Assembly (NCBI GenBank): GCA_028140145.1
Contig: JAOIOC010000005.1
Span: 19,433 to 83,432 of the forward strand
Origin: SAR86 cluster bacterium
GTDB lineage: Bacteria > Pseudomonadota > Gammaproteobacteria > Magnimaribacterales > AG-339-G14
Reading direction: 5' to 3'
DNA length: 64,000 bases
In this document: positions 28,043-38,805 of the stretch, piece after piece
Layout of the letters: each line of letters begins with the position of its first letter
Position numbering within the stretch: position 1 is the first letter of the stretch
The notes under the pieces: model-generated
Databases searched by the model: none
The model's input: only the letters and a program-made list of their open reading frames with translations
What the model was told of the DNA's origin: nothing
Made by a program: the position numbers and the translations under genes

Positions 28043-30352
28043 ATGGTTAGAAAATTAATACTTTTATTTTTATTTGCACCGCTATCTGCAGAGATTATTG
28101 TTGATGGCAAATTAAATGAAATTGAGTGGGATTCTGCAGGAGTCATTGATACTTTTTTTGTTACCGAACCTCTAACTTATGCAATTCCAGAAGTTGCAAC
28201 TGAAGTTTTATATTTTGCTAATGAGGATGGAATATATTTTGGGTTTAAAAATTATGAACAAACTATAGAGGATCAAACAACATTGCTGCATAAAAGGGAT
28301 GTTATGGATGCATCAGCAGATAGAGCATTCATTGCAATTGACTTTAATGGAAACGGTATAAGAGCATATAGTTTTTCAGTTACTTTGGGCGGATCTATCA
28401 GTGATGCAGTTTGGGCAAATGAAAATCAACCGTCATTAGACTGGGATGCAATTTGGTTCGTTAAAACATCTCAAACCGACTATGCTTGGTTTGCTGAGTT
28501 CATGATTCCATGGGATGTTGCTCCATTGGAATACTCAGATGAAGAATTTATTGAAGTTAATGTCAGGACGTCTAGAGGTTATTTTTTAAAAAACGAATGG
28601 CACGGTTTTCCAAAAATCAATTGGACTGATACAAAATTTATCTCAAGATTTCATCCAATAAAAATAAGAAATTTTGCTAAAAAATCTGCCTCGGACGTCG
28701 ATTTCTTCCCATACATTTCAGTTTCTCAGGAAGAGGTTACAGGAAAACAGGAAAATAAAATTGGAGGAGAAATATTTTGGGCTATCGATTCAGAAAAAAG
28801 ATTAGACGTCACTTTAAATCCTGATTTTGGCCAAGTAGAAAGCGATGATGTCATTGTGACTTTTGATGCAATAGAGACTTTTTACGAAGATAAACGACCA
28901 TTCTTCACAGAAAATCAGGATCTTTTTCAAATAAGAGGTCGAACTTCTTTTCTGATCAATACTAGAAGAATTGGTGCTCGACCAGACTATGATTGTTCTT
29001 CAGAGATAGACGAATCAGATTGTAATTCGCAAAGAAAAACCTACAGTGAAATTGATTTAGCCTTGAAATATACCCAGACTGAAGCTAGTGATGAATTCGG
29101 AATTTTCTCAGCTTTTGAACGAGATGGAAAATACTATAAAGGAAGGAATTTCCAGTCTATTAGATACAGAAAAAGTTTAGACGATCTTCGTATTGGCTAT
29201 CTTTTAACTTATGTTGATCGTCCAAACATATCAAGGGCTGCCCAAGTCCATACAATGGATTTTGATTATTCCTTCGATGCAACAAGCAGATTTTCAGGGA
29301 CGTTAAGTTATTCAAACATAGATTCAGAATCAACCTCAACCGAAGGTGTTGCTCTAAGAGGTAGAGTGGCTAGAAACTTTACAGAAAAATTTTCCGCTCT
29401 TTGGGGTTTTGGTATTTATGACGAAGGCTATGACATGAACGATATGGGTTATTTGGACATGAGAAATTTTGCAGAAACAGGCATTACAGCCGTTTACAAA
29501 GAAACCAATTTCTCAGAAGAATCTCTTGTTAGAAGTCTTACATTGGATGTGAATGGCGGTCACCAACGAAGCATATCAGGAATAAACGGCGGGATGATGG
29601 CGTGGATATCACTTAATTTAGATCTTAAGGATTTTTCTTCAATAGATATTTTTTGTGAATGTATCTTATCTCCTGGAAAAGATTTTGTTGAAGCAAGAGA
29701 TCATCCGGATTCTCCTTTTATAAGAAGGTTAGGGGGATACACATTGAACATGAGATATTCGGCACCTAGACAGAAGACTTTCATACCCTTCATAAAAATT
29801 GAAAGTTCATCTGGAGGTTATAAATTTGATAATCCATCAAATTCTAAAAGAGGTGAGGGTTGGGGATTCAACATAGGTGCAAATATTAAGCCCTCTAATG
29901 ATCTCGACTTAAATCTTGCTCTCATTAGATATGATGAATATGAAAATTGGGCTAAATATGAATTTGATAATGTATTTGGCTATTACAAAAAGAAGAAATT
30001 ATCTTCCTCTCTATCTTTAGGATGGATTAAAGACAACGTTCACGAATTAAGAATTAAAGCTCAATTTTATTCACTCACTGCTGATGATCCAGATCCTTAT
30101 TATGTTAGTTCGGATGGAAAAATGGTTAATTATGATGGGTCACTTAATCCATTTGAATTAAGTCAGGTCGCATTTCAAATAAGGTACAGATATGAACTAT
30201 CTCCTCTTTCTAATTTTTATGCAGTTTATACGAGAGGAGGATATTATTTTGACGACGATAAAGATTTAAAATCTTTTGGAGATTTGTATTCCACCGGATG
30301 GGATACTACTTATTCTGATCAATTAATTCTTAAACTGAGATATAAATTTTAA
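28043..30352 (+). CDS. CBM9-like/DUF5916 outer-membrane-type protein, copy 2
   Basis: I start at the ATG at 28043 (MVRKLILLFLFAPLSA, a clean signal peptide) instead of the GTG seven codons upstream. The 769-residue protein has the same layout as copy 1: CBM9-like domain (EIIVDGKLNEIEWDSAGVID), DUF5916 core (NPDFGQVESDDVIVTF, RPFFTENQ, INTRRIGARPDYDC), and a barrel-like C-terminal half ending YSDQLILKLRYKF. That is a terminal Phe as recognised by the BAM complex. Many 15-20 residue stretches are shared with copy 1, so this is a tandem duplication followed by clear divergence. Function is unknown. Its stop interlocks with that of the convergent PP0621-like gene. Confidence 0.82.
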   Translation: MVRKLILLFLFAPLSAEIIVDGKLNEIEWDSAGVIDTFFVTEPLTYAIPEVATEVLYFANEDGIYFGFKNYEQTIEDQTTLLHKRDVMDASADRAFIAIDFNGNGIRAYSFSVTLGGSISDAVWANENQPSLDWDAIWFVKTSQTDYAWFAEFMIPWDVAPLEYSDEEFIEVNVRTSRGYFLKNEWHGFPKINWTDTKFISRFHPIKIRNFAKKSASDVDFFPYISVSQEEVTGKQENKIGGEIFWAIDSEKRLDVTLNPDFGQVESDDVIVTFDAIETFYEDKRPFFTENQDLFQIRGRTSFLINTRRIGARPDYDCSSEIDESDCNSQRKTYSEIDLALKYTQTEASDEFGIFSAFERDGKYYKGRNFQSIRYRKSLDDLRIGYLLTYVDRPNISRAAQVHTMDFDYSFDATSRFSGTLSYSNIDSESTSTEGVALRGRVARNFTEKFSALWGFGIYDEGYDMNDMGYLDMRNFAETGITAVYKETNFSEESLVRSLTLDVNGGHQRSISGINGGMMAWISLNLDLKDFSSIDIFCECILSPGKDFVEARDHPDSPFIRRLGGYTLNMRYSAPRQKTFIPFIKIESSSGGYKFDNPSNSKRGEGWGFNIGANIKPSNDLDLNLALIRYDEYENWAKYEFDNVFGYYKKKKLSSSLSLGWIKDNVHELRIKAQFYSLTADDPDPYYVSSDGKMVNYDGSLNPFELSQVAFQIRYRYELSPLSNFYAVYTRGGYYFDDDKDLKSFGDLYSTGWDTTYSDQLILKLRYKF

Positions 30353-30537
30353 TGATCTTTACAGATCCAACCTCTTGATGTTTTTCTAGCTTCTAAGGCA
30401 GGGAAATAAACATTGCATTCTATACATTTGACCATGCTGGATTGATCTTCACTGATATCAACTGAACTTTCTCCCAAAAGACGTGCAAGCCCAACGACTA
30501 TTCCTACAAAAATTAAAACTGAAATTAAAATAGCCAT
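30349..30537 (-). CDS. PP0621-like small membrane protein
   Basis: This 62-residue protein has one N-terminal membrane segment (MAILISVLIFVGIVVGLARLL) and a small C-terminal domain with three cysteines and a histidine (MVKCIECNVYFPALEARKTSRGWICKDH), probably a metal-binding knuckle. It resembles the PP0621 family, which in Pseudomonas I recall next to bamD and rluD, as here. Function is unknown. Its ATG shares one base with the bamD stop. Confidence 0.75.
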   Translation of the reverse strand: MAILISVLIFVGIVVGLARLLGESSVDISEDQSSMVKCIECNVYFPALEARKTSRGWICKDH

Positions 30538-31310
30538 TAGGATTTAATTTTCTTTTCTTTGAAAGCGTCTAGTAAGGCTTGAGTAATGTTGGCCAGATCT
30601 GACTGGTTGAGTTCTTTATAAGCTTCAATTTTGATCTCAAGAGCTTGTTCTACTTGAGAGCTATTTGGGAGATGTTCAATCACATAATTAGCTCGGTTTA
30701 AGGCTGCAACAAAAGCCTTTCTTTCCATATAGAAAGTCGCTACATATATTTCTTTTTTTGCGATCAAATTCCTCAAGAAAACCATTCGTTGCCTTGCTTG
30801 ATCAGCGTAGTCACTATCTGGGAACCTAAGTAAAAAATCACTCAAGTCGGAAAAGGATTTCTTTGCTTGATTGAGATCTCTTTTCGAGGCCGCATCCTCG
30901 AGAATCATATTCGGATTAAAAATAGACATATCCGCAGTGTAACCAGACATTCCTTTTAAATAGTAGGCATAATCTATATTTGGATGATTAGGATGCAAGC
31001 TGATAAACCTATCAGCGGCTGATGTTGCAGCCTCATAGTTTGCTGATTTAAAATAAGCATAAATAAGCTCTGACTGAGCTTGAGTGGCAAATCTTCCGAA
31101 AGGGTATCTTGCTTCGAGCATTTCTAAGCTCATTGCAGCAGCAGCAAAATTTCCAGATCTCAATCTATTCTGCGCTTGATCAAATAATTCTTTTTCAAGT
31201 AAGACCCTTTCAATAGTTTCTTCTTTATTTGCACATGATGCGGATAAAGCCATCAAGATCAGTAAAAAAAGTAGATTAAAGATAAAATAAAGCCTATTAC
31301 GAGTTTGCAT
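30537..31310 (-). CDS. bamD: Outer membrane protein assembly factor BamD
   Basis: BamD is the essential TPR lipoprotein of the BAM complex that folds outer-membrane barrels with BamA. The 257-residue protein has a signal ending LSASCANKE, with Cys near residue 26 as the likely lipidation site. TPR repeats follow: LFDQAQNRLRSGNFAAAAMSLEMLEARYPFGRFATQAQSELIYAYFK and YYLKGMSGY. RFPDSDYADQARQRMVFLRNLIAKKE is family-typical. The Ser at lipobox -3 is unusual. It is divergent from rluD, the normal neighbour. Confidence 0.94.
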   Translation of the reverse strand: MQTRNRLYFIFNLLFLLILMALSASCANKEETIERVLLEKELFDQAQNRLRSGNFAAAAMSLEMLEARYPFGRFATQAQSELIYAYFKSANYEAATSAADRFISLHPNHPNIDYAYYLKGMSGYTADMSIFNPNMILEDAASKRDLNQAKKSFSDLSDFLLRFPDSDYADQARQRMVFLRNLIAKKEIYVATFYMERKAFVAALNRANYVIEHLPNSSQVEQALEIKIEAYKELNQSDLANITQALLDAFKEKKIKS

Positions 31311-31343
31311 CTGCTAATTCTATCTGTTTAAAGATTAAAAAAC

Positions 31344-32303
31344 ATGCCAAAAAAAATTTCAATTAATTTCGAGGTCAACGCTCAGGAGTCAGGAAAAAGA
31401 ATAGATGTAATCGTATCTAAGAGACATCCAGAGTTCTCAAGAATGCAAATTAAAAAGTTCATTGAGCTAGATTTTTTGTCTATTGATAATCAAATAATTT
31501 CAAAAGTAAGCGAGAAGGTTTCAATGGGCAGTAAGATAAATTTATCTGGTCTAATTAATGCAGAAGTTGAAGATCTTCCTGAAGATATTGAGATTGAAAT
31601 AAAAAAGGAGACAAAGGACTTCATAGTTATAAATAAAGCTCCAGGAATTGTTGTCCACCCGGGCTCAGGAAATAGATCAGGAACAATTCTCAACAGTTTA
31701 TTATTCAACTTTCCAGAGCTAGCAGACCTGCCACGAGCTGGAATAATTCATCGTTTAGATAAAGATACTTCTGGACTAATGGTTATTGCAAGAAATGAGA
31801 AGGCTTATAAATATTTATCAGATCAAATCTCCTCCAGAACTGTTAAAAGGGGATATGATCTAATAGTTATTGGAAAAACGTTGAGAGCAGGAACTTTAGA
31901 CTTCCCAATTGGAAGGCATCGCACTGTAAGAACAAAACAATCAGTTACAGAAAAAGGAAAAGAAGCAATTACAAAATTTAAAGTATTAGAATTTTTGGGA
32001 TTCTACACTTATATTCGAGCTTATTTAGAAACAGGGAGAACCCATCAAATTAGAGTCCATTTCAGCCATATTAAACATCCGCTAGTCGGAGATAAAACTT
32101 ATGGAACAAGTCAAAGATTTGCAAAAAATACCTCAGACGATTTGAAAGATTTTATTATCAAGTTTCCGAGACAAGCTCTACATGCTAGAGAACTTTCTTT
32201 TATAGATCCCTCGACCAATGAAACAGTAAATTTTGAAAGCAAAATTCCTAAAGATTTTCAAAGTTTATTGGATCGTCTAAAAACCAATGAAAACTTGACT
32301 TAA
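31344..32303 (+). CDS. rluD: 23S rRNA pseudouridine synthase RluD
   Basis: RluD makes pseudouridines 1911, 1915 and 1917 in helix 69 of 23S rRNA. The 319-residue protein has an N-terminal S4 RNA-binding domain (GKRIDVIVSKRHPEFSRMQIKKFIE) and a catalytic domain with GIIHRLDKDTSGLMVIARN (catalytic Asp). GRTHQIRVHFSHIKHPLVGDKTYG follows. The bamD-rluD head-to-head arrangement supports RluD over RluC. rlmH, whose product methylates the pseudouridine at 1915, is missing from its usual place in this window. Confidence 0.93.
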   Translation: MPKKISINFEVNAQESGKRIDVIVSKRHPEFSRMQIKKFIELDFLSIDNQIISKVSEKVSMGSKINLSGLINAEVEDLPEDIEIEIKKETKDFIVINKAPGIVVHPGSGNRSGTILNSLLFNFPELADLPRAGIIHRLDKDTSGLMVIARNEKAYKYLSDQISSRTVKRGYDLIVIGKTLRAGTLDFPIGRHRTVRTKQSVTEKGKEAITKFKVLEFLGFYTYIRAYLETGRTHQIRVHFSHIKHPLVGDKTYGTSQRFAKNTSDDLKDFIIKFPRQALHARELSFIDPSTNETVNFESKIPKDFQSLLDRLKTNENLT

Positions 32304-32322
32304 AGGGTTCTAGTGTCACAAT
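32295..32322 (+). promoter_or_regulatory. Candidate ilvBHC promoter
   Basis: TTGACT (inside the end of rluD), a 16-base spacer and CACAAT precede ilvB by about 30 bases. The leader is too short for a classical peptide attenuator, so control by attenuation is unlikely. Confidence 0.35.
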
Positions 32323-32351
32323 TCGAATCTTTTTAAAACTGTTTAATAAAT

Positions 32352-34085
32352 ATGAAGAAAGAATCAGGTGGATCTGCACTTATTAGAGCTTTGGCAGATG
32401 AAAATGTAGACCTTCTCTTTGGATATCCAGGAGGAGCCGCCCTTCATATTTATGATGCAATTTATCAACAGGATAAAGTTCAGCATATTTTAGTCAGGCA
32501 CGAGCAGGCAGCAGTCCATGCAGCTGATGGATATGCCAGAGCTACCGGAAAAGTTGGAACTGTTCTTGTAACATCTGGTCCAGGAGCAACAAACGCAATC
32601 ACTGGTATTGCAACTGCATATATGGACTCTATTCCATTAGTGGTAATTTCAGGTCAGGTTGCAAGCCATTTAATAGGAACAGATGCCTTCCAAGAAACGG
32701 ATATGATGGGAATATCACGACCAATCGTAAAACATAGCTTTCTAATTCAAAGTCCAGAAGAGATACCAGAGGTTGTTAAAAAGGCATTTATCATCGCAAA
32801 AACAGGAAAGCCTGGACCAGTTGTAATTGATGTACCCAAAGATATGACAGATCCGAATCATCTTTTTGACTATCAGTATCCAAAAGACATAAAGATGCGA
32901 TCTTATTCAGTCCCCTCAGAGGTAGAAGAAAGCAACATAGAAGAGGCAGTTTCATTATTAGAGAAAGCAAAAAAACCTGTTTTATATGCAGGCGGAGGGA
33001 TTATTCAAGGTAATGCAACTGAGGAACTAAAAAAGTTAGCGAAAATCATGAATGCCCCTGTGACAAATACACTAATGGGATTGGGAGCCTTTCCTGCAAC
33101 TCATGAAAACTTTATTGGAATGTTAGGAATGCATGGAACCTACGAAGCTAACATGGCAATGCATGAAGCTGATTTAATTTTTGCTTTGGGTTCAAGATTT
33201 GATGACAGAACTACAAACAATCCTCAAAAATACTCATTAAATGCAAAAAAAATACACTTAGATTGTGATTACGGTTCTATTGAAAAGATTATAAATGTCG
33301 ATGTATCTCTAAATGGAGATGCTAAAAAGATTCTTAATCAAATTCTCAATAAAATAAATCCAAAAAATATTGATAAAGCATCAATAGATCTCTGGAATAA
33401 CGAGATTCTAAACTGGAGAGAAACCCATGGTCTTAATCATGATCTTCTGGATAAGAAGTTTCATCAGAAGCAAATCCTTCCTCAACAGGTAATACAGTCT
33501 CTTTATAAGTCTACGAACGGTAAAGCATTTATAACTTCCGATGTTGGCCAACACCAAATGTTTGCTGCTCAATATTATAAATTTGATGAGCCTAGAAAAT
33601 GGATCAACTCTGGCGGTCTTGGAACAATGGGATTTGGTCTGCCTTCTGCAATGGGAGTTAAATTTGCTTTCCCTGATGCAGATGTTGTTTGTGTAACCGG
33701 TGAAGGCAGTATTCAAATGTGTATTCAGGAGCTGTCTACTTGTATGCAGTATGGACTGCCTGTGAAAATAATTAATCTCAATAATAGAGCTTTAGGAATG
33801 GTTAAGCAGTGGCAAGATATGCAATACGGTGGAAGATATTCCAGTATTCTCTACGAAGATTCTTTACCGGATTTTGTCAAGCTTGCAGAATCTTATGGAC
33901 ATGTGGGTATCAAGGTAGAGAATATAAGTGAGCTAGAAGAAAGAATGGACGAATGTATTTCCATGAAAGATAAACTTGTATTCATGGATGTATATGTTGA
34001 TCCAGATGAGCATGTATACCCGATGCTTGAAGCCGGCGGCAATATGTCTGAAATGCGAGTTAGTAAAACTAAAAAGACTTTTTAA
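32352..34085 (+). CDS. ilvB: Acetolactate synthase, large (catalytic) subunit
   Basis: This TPP enzyme condenses two pyruvates, or pyruvate and 2-ketobutyrate, at the entry to branched-chain amino acid synthesis. The 577-residue protein has the catalytic glutamate region LVRHEQAAVHAADGYARATG, the FAD/ThDP domains, PGPVVIDVPKDM, and the TPP motif GEGSIQMCIQELSTCMQYGLPVKIINLNN. VKQWQDMQYGGRYS follows. It could equally be called ilvI. The regulatory subunit gene follows after one base, then ilvC. Confidence 0.96.
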   Translation: MKKESGGSALIRALADENVDLLFGYPGGAALHIYDAIYQQDKVQHILVRHEQAAVHAADGYARATGKVGTVLVTSGPGATNAITGIATAYMDSIPLVVISGQVASHLIGTDAFQETDMMGISRPIVKHSFLIQSPEEIPEVVKKAFIIAKTGKPGPVVIDVPKDMTDPNHLFDYQYPKDIKMRSYSVPSEVEESNIEEAVSLLEKAKKPVLYAGGGIIQGNATEELKKLAKIMNAPVTNTLMGLGAFPATHENFIGMLGMHGTYEANMAMHEADLIFALGSRFDDRTTNNPQKYSLNAKKIHLDCDYGSIEKIINVDVSLNGDAKKILNQILNKINPKNIDKASIDLWNNEILNWRETHGLNHDLLDKKFHQKQILPQQVIQSLYKSTNGKAFITSDVGQHQMFAAQYYKFDEPRKWINSGGLGTMGFGLPSAMGVKFAFPDADVVCVTGEGSIQMCIQELSTCMQYGLPVKIINLNNRALGMVKQWQDMQYGGRYSSILYEDSLPDFVKLAESYGHVGIKVENISELEERMDECISMKDKLVFMDVYVDPDEHVYPMLEAGGNMSEMRVSKTKKTF

Positions 34086-34086
34086 T

Positions 34087-34599
34087 ATGAGTCACATATC
34101 GATTTTAATGGAAAACCAACCGGGAGCTCTCTCTAGGGTTGTAGGTTTATTTTCACAAAGGGGTTACAACATAGACTCTTTATCTGTGGCTCCTACAAAT
34201 GATTCATCTTTATCAAGGCTCACCATGGTCGTTAAAGAAGAAGAAAGCGTAATATCTCAAATTCTCAAACAATTAAACAAAGTAATTGATGTTGTAGAAG
34301 TTCAGAATCTGTCCGATGTTGAATCTGTCTCACTGGAAATTGCTATTGTTAAATTAAAAATTACCGAGAAAGAAGCATCAAAAATTATTGAAAGTGCTTT
34401 TCCTATTGTTGGAGAAATTATTAATCATAAAGATGAATTTGTAATGATTAAACTTATTGGTTCCAACCATGAGGTTGATGATTTTCTTCTTTCTTTAAAT
34501 AAGCAAAAGTTTTTAGAGGTTACAAGATCAGGTCTACTTGGTATGGGGACAGGTGAAAACTTTCTCATTTCAGAAAGTGAAACTACAATTGAGTATTAG
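34087..34599 (+). CDS. ilvH: Acetolactate synthase, small (regulatory) subunit
   Basis: The ORF track extends upstream into ilvB; the real start is the ATG at 34087, giving 170 residues. The protein begins with the ACT domain MSHISILMENQPGALSRVVGLFSQRGYNIDSLSVAPT, which binds valine for feedback inhibition, and continues with the second domain (GSNHEVDDFLLSL; TRSGLLGMGTGENFL). Length matches IlvH/IlvN-long forms. It sits one base after ilvB. Confidence 0.96.
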   Translation: MSHISILMENQPGALSRVVGLFSQRGYNIDSLSVAPTNDSSLSRLTMVVKEEESVISQILKQLNKVIDVVEVQNLSDVESVSLEIAIVKLKITEKEASKIIESAFPIVGEIINHKDEFVMIKLIGSNHEVDDFLLSLNKQKFLEVTRSGLLGMGTGENFLISESETTIEY

Positions 34600-35640
<1,041 letters not shown>

Positions 35641-35653
35641 TACCATCGATAGG

Positions 35654-37168
35654 GTGTCAAATAAGATACTCGCCCTTATTCTAGGAATTTCTTTATTTTC
35701 CGTTTATCTTTTTTCTATTAACCTTTATCCATTAGTTGATGAAGACGAAGGTGCATTCGCTTCAGCAACTATGACTATGATGGATTCTGGTAATTATACA
35801 AACGTTGAGTTAGCAGGAGAGAGGAGGGATGACAAACCGGTTCTTACCCATTGGCTGCAGGTCATAAGTTTAAAAACCTTTGGCTTTTCAGAATTTGCTT
35901 TTAGATTACCGAGCGTAATCTTTGGGTTGCTCTGGGCATTCGTAACGTTTTGGTTTACAAAAAAGATTTCAAATAAAAGAAATGCTTTTTTAGCTGCTTT
36001 TTTCGTTCTAGCAAGCCTTGGGGCATCAATTATTATCAAAACAGCAACTGCGGATGGAATATTTAACTTTTTTGTGGCTTCAACAACCCTTTTGGCATTT
36101 TTAGCTTTAAGAGAACAACGGAGCAAGTATTTATACTATGCAGCAATTCTTGCCGGCTTTGGCTTTTTAACAAAAGGACCCGCTATTTTAATCGTGCCAG
36201 GAGGGGCTTTATTTTTCTGGGCTTGGTGGAATGGATATTTAACTGAAACGTTAAGAAAACTTTTCAATCCTTTTTTATGGCTAATCTTTTTTTGTATTGC
36301 ATCACCATGGTTTATCTATTTATATTTAAGCGAAGGCATAGATCCGATACTAGGATTCTTTTTAAAACATAACTTTCAAAGGTATACATCAACTTTTGAG
36401 GGCCACTCAGGACCATTTTATTATTATTTTGTTATTTTGATTTTTTTGGTGGCTCCATTTTGGAATAGTCTTTTTACGGTAGTCGGCAGAATTAAGACAG
36501 ACTTCAAAGATGAAACTAGAAGTTTTCTATGGATTTGGTTTTTATGGGTTTTACTCTTTTTTTCAATATCTTCAACTAAGTTACCGCACTACTTACTCTA
36601 TGGAATAACTCCACTATTCATATTAATGGCACTCAATTTTAAGCAGCAAAGCAAAAGAATAAATCTGCTAATTTTTATTTCTTTATTGGGCTTTATATCA
36701 TCTTTGCCAATTGTATTAGAAACTCTTGCTTCATCAGAGAAAGACATTATTTGGAATGTTTTGAGAGAGGAAATAGAGGTTTTCTTTACTCCTGCAAATT
36801 TCTTTATTCCAATATTAATTCTTCTAGCCCTTGGAATTGTCTCCTTTATGGTCTTTTCTAAATTTAACCAATTTATAATCTCGTCTTTATTATTTTTGAT
36901 TAGTATCCATTTAATTTTCCTTCCAAGTGCCATAGGACTATTCCAAGATCGATTCAAACAGGCTGGATTAAAGGTAAAAGAAATGAATAAGCCATTAGCC
37001 ATGCACAAGATGAACTTTCCCTCTTTTGGAGTATATGCAAGAGACACTGCCTATAGAAATCATAAGGATGGACAAATAATTCTTTTAAGGAGCAATCAAA
37101 TTGATGAGCTAGGTTCAGTGATAGAAATTTATAATAGGTCGGGTATTTCTGTGGTGATAAAAGAGTGA
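35654..37168 (+). CDS. GT39/ArnT-like membrane glycosyltransferase
   Basis: I prefer the GTG at 35654 (MSNKILALILGISLF, 504 residues) because the track's TTG at 35621 overlaps ilvC. The protein is a multipass glycosyltransferase of the PMT/ArnT (GT39) type, which moves a sugar from an undecaprenyl-phosphate carrier to an acceptor on the periplasmic side. Key signs are the first-loop acidic motif PLVDEDEGAFASATMTM, then RRDDKPVLTHWLQ and FRLPSVIFGLLWA. About a dozen hydrophobic helices and a small C-terminal periplasmic domain follow. The acceptor (lipid A, another lipid or protein) is not known. Its end overlaps the PAP2 fusion by four bases. Confidence 0.83.
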   Translation: MSNKILALILGISLFSVYLFSINLYPLVDEDEGAFASATMTMMDSGNYTNVELAGERRDDKPVLTHWLQVISLKTFGFSEFAFRLPSVIFGLLWAFVTFWFTKKISNKRNAFLAAFFVLASLGASIIIKTATADGIFNFFVASTTLLAFLALREQRSKYLYYAAILAGFGFLTKGPAILIVPGGALFFWAWWNGYLTETLRKLFNPFLWLIFFCIASPWFIYLYLSEGIDPILGFFLKHNFQRYTSTFEGHSGPFYYYFVILIFLVAPFWNSLFTVVGRIKTDFKDETRSFLWIWFLWVLLFFSISSTKLPHYLLYGITPLFILMALNFKQQSKRINLLIFISLLGFISSLPIVLETLASSEKDIIWNVLREEIEVFFTPANFFIPILILLALGIVSFMVFSKFNQFIISSLLFLISIHLIFLPSAIGLFQDRFKQAGLKVKEMNKPLAMHKMNFPSFGVYARDTAYRNHKDGQIILLRSNQIDELGSVIEIYNRSGISVVIKE

Positions 37169-38805
37169 ATCTTCAGCACAAAACAGGTTTTATTATCTTT
37201 GCTTTGGCGCTCGTTCTGATTGGTTTGAATTATTTAGATTCTGTAATTGTTCTAAATAACTTTATTTTTATTGGACTAAATAGTTTGGGAGCTTTTATAG
37301 ATCAATCAGCTCTCACTTTTCTTACCGAATTTGGTAACGCAGCCATACTGATGATTGCATCTGTAATCCCAATATATTACTCAAGAAAATTTTTCAGGCT
37401 AATCATCTCATCTACACTGATTGGAATCTTGCTCTCGAGAGGGTTAAAAATTTTACTGGATATTCCAAGGCCAGGAGCAATCCTGCCAAGAGAAGAATTT
37501 TTTGTTGTTGAGCCTCTTTTGTCCTCTCAATCCGTGCCTTCTGGACACGCATTTAGTCTCTTTTTATTTTTCTCTTGTTTGGTTGTCTCAGGCATGATTA
37601 AAAAAAACTATTTTGTACTGTTAATTTTCGCCTTTTCACTTATTGCTTTTACAAGGATATTAGTTGGGGCTCACTGGCCAATGGATATTCTGATTGGGGC
37701 TTCTTTGGGTTTTAGCTTGCCTTTACTCTTGGCTTCATTGTCAGAGAGATCGTCAAAAATTTTGGACACTTTATATTCGGTATTTTTCATTATTCTATTA
37801 AGCATCGCACTTTACACAATTCTCATTGGCAATTTTTCTACCTATGATTTTGCAAATGAAATCGGCTGGTTATACATTCTTATTTTCTTGAGTTTCCTTT
37901 TATTTCTTAATTTACTGAAGATAGAAAACATTTTTAGTATTGCTTTAGACTATTTCACCAAAATAAAGGTATCTCAGAGTAATTTTTTTAAAATCTTTAT
38001 GCCTTTGCTTATTTCTTCCACATTCATATATTTAATCTATAAATATGGATCTTTTAGTTCCTTTCTCTTCATGACAGGAAATTTGGATTTTCTCCTATTG
38101 TCCGTTGCATTAGGTCTTTTAGTTTTAAGCCTATTGATAAGGGCTGCTCGAATAAGAAGATTTTTTAAAAAGGAAACAAAGAGCCTAGGAGTTATGCGAA
38201 TCACTTTCTTGCATAACTTTTTAAATAATTTCTTACCTATGCGAATTGGAGAATTTTCTTTTCCTTTGCTTTTGAGAGAATCTTATGGGATCGATAATAA
38301 GATATCCCTCAGGGCACTTTTTATTTTCAGGCTCACAGATCTTTTATCAATCATTTTTTTGTCTTTATTTGTCTTTCTTAGTTTCTACTATTCTTTAATG
38401 CTTAACATCTTATTTTTTGTTGCTTGGTACTTAGGAGTGAGCTATTTATTGCAAGAAAGAGATATTAAAAAAAATCTTTTTGAAAAAATTGAAATTTTGA
38501 TTTTGTCTTTGTTAGCTTGGTTCATAAAAGTATTTGCACTCACCTATCTTCTGTTATCTTTGATTTCAGTAAGCTTAGAAAGTTCTTTCGTAGCAGTTAT
38601 TTTTGGTGAATTAACATCAATCCTACCCATCCATGGCTTTGCAGGAACGGGGACATATGAGGGAGGCATAATATTTGGGCTTAATTCTTTTGATAAAAAC
38701 ATTAATATCGATTCAATGATCAGTGCTTCTTTATTGGTCCACTTTACTGTTCTTTTATATAGTCTTATCCTTGCAATTGTTTCAACATTCATTAAGAAAA
38801 CATGA
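37165..38805 (+). CDS. PAP2 phosphatase fused to UPF0104/LPG-synthase-TM-like domain
   Basis: This 546-residue membrane protein joins two modules. Residues about 1-200 form a PAP2 lipid phosphatase with all three motif parts: KILLDIPRPGA, VPSGHAFSLF and TRILVGAHWPMD. Residues about 290-546 form a multipass domain of the UPF0104/lysylphosphatidylglycerol-synthase transmembrane type, marked by RAARIRRFFKKETKSLGVMRITFLHNFLNNFLPMRIGEFSFPLLLRESYG and the terminal LPIHGFAGTGTYEGGII. The GTG start overlaps the preceding stop as GTGA. PAP2 proteins remove phosphate from isoprenoid or lipid A phosphates. The second domain may move a lipid across the membrane; that function is inference. Confidence 0.83.
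   Translation: MNLQHKTGFIIFALALVLIGLNYLDSVIVLNNFIFIGLNSLGAFIDQSALTFLTEFGNAAILMIASVIPIYYSRKFFRLIISSTLIGILLSRGLKILLDIPRPGAILPREEFFVVEPLLSSQSVPSGHAFSLFLFFSCLVVSGMIKKNYFVLLIFAFSLIAFTRILVGAHWPMDILIGASLGFSLPLLLASLSERSSKILDTLYSVFFIILLSIALYTILIGNFSTYDFANEIGWLYILIFLSFLLFLNLLKIENIFSIALDYFTKIKVSQSNFFKIFMPLLISSTFIYLIYKYGSFSSFLFMTGNLDFLLLSVALGLLVLSLLIRAARIRRFFKKETKSLGVMRITFLHNFLNNFLPMRIGEFSFPLLLRESYGIDNKISLRALFIFRLTDLLSIIFLSLFVFLSFYYSLMLNILFFVAWYLGVSYLLQERDIKKNLFEKIEILILSLLAWFIKVFALTYLLLSLISVSLESSFVAVIFGELTSILPIHGFAGTGTYEGGIIFGLNSFDKNINIDSMISASLLVHFTVLLYSLILAIVSTFIKKT

Noticed and set aside
33976-34086. Upstream extension of the ilvH ORF
   Set aside because: It overlaps the ilvB coding sequence; the ACT domain starts at the ATG at 34087.
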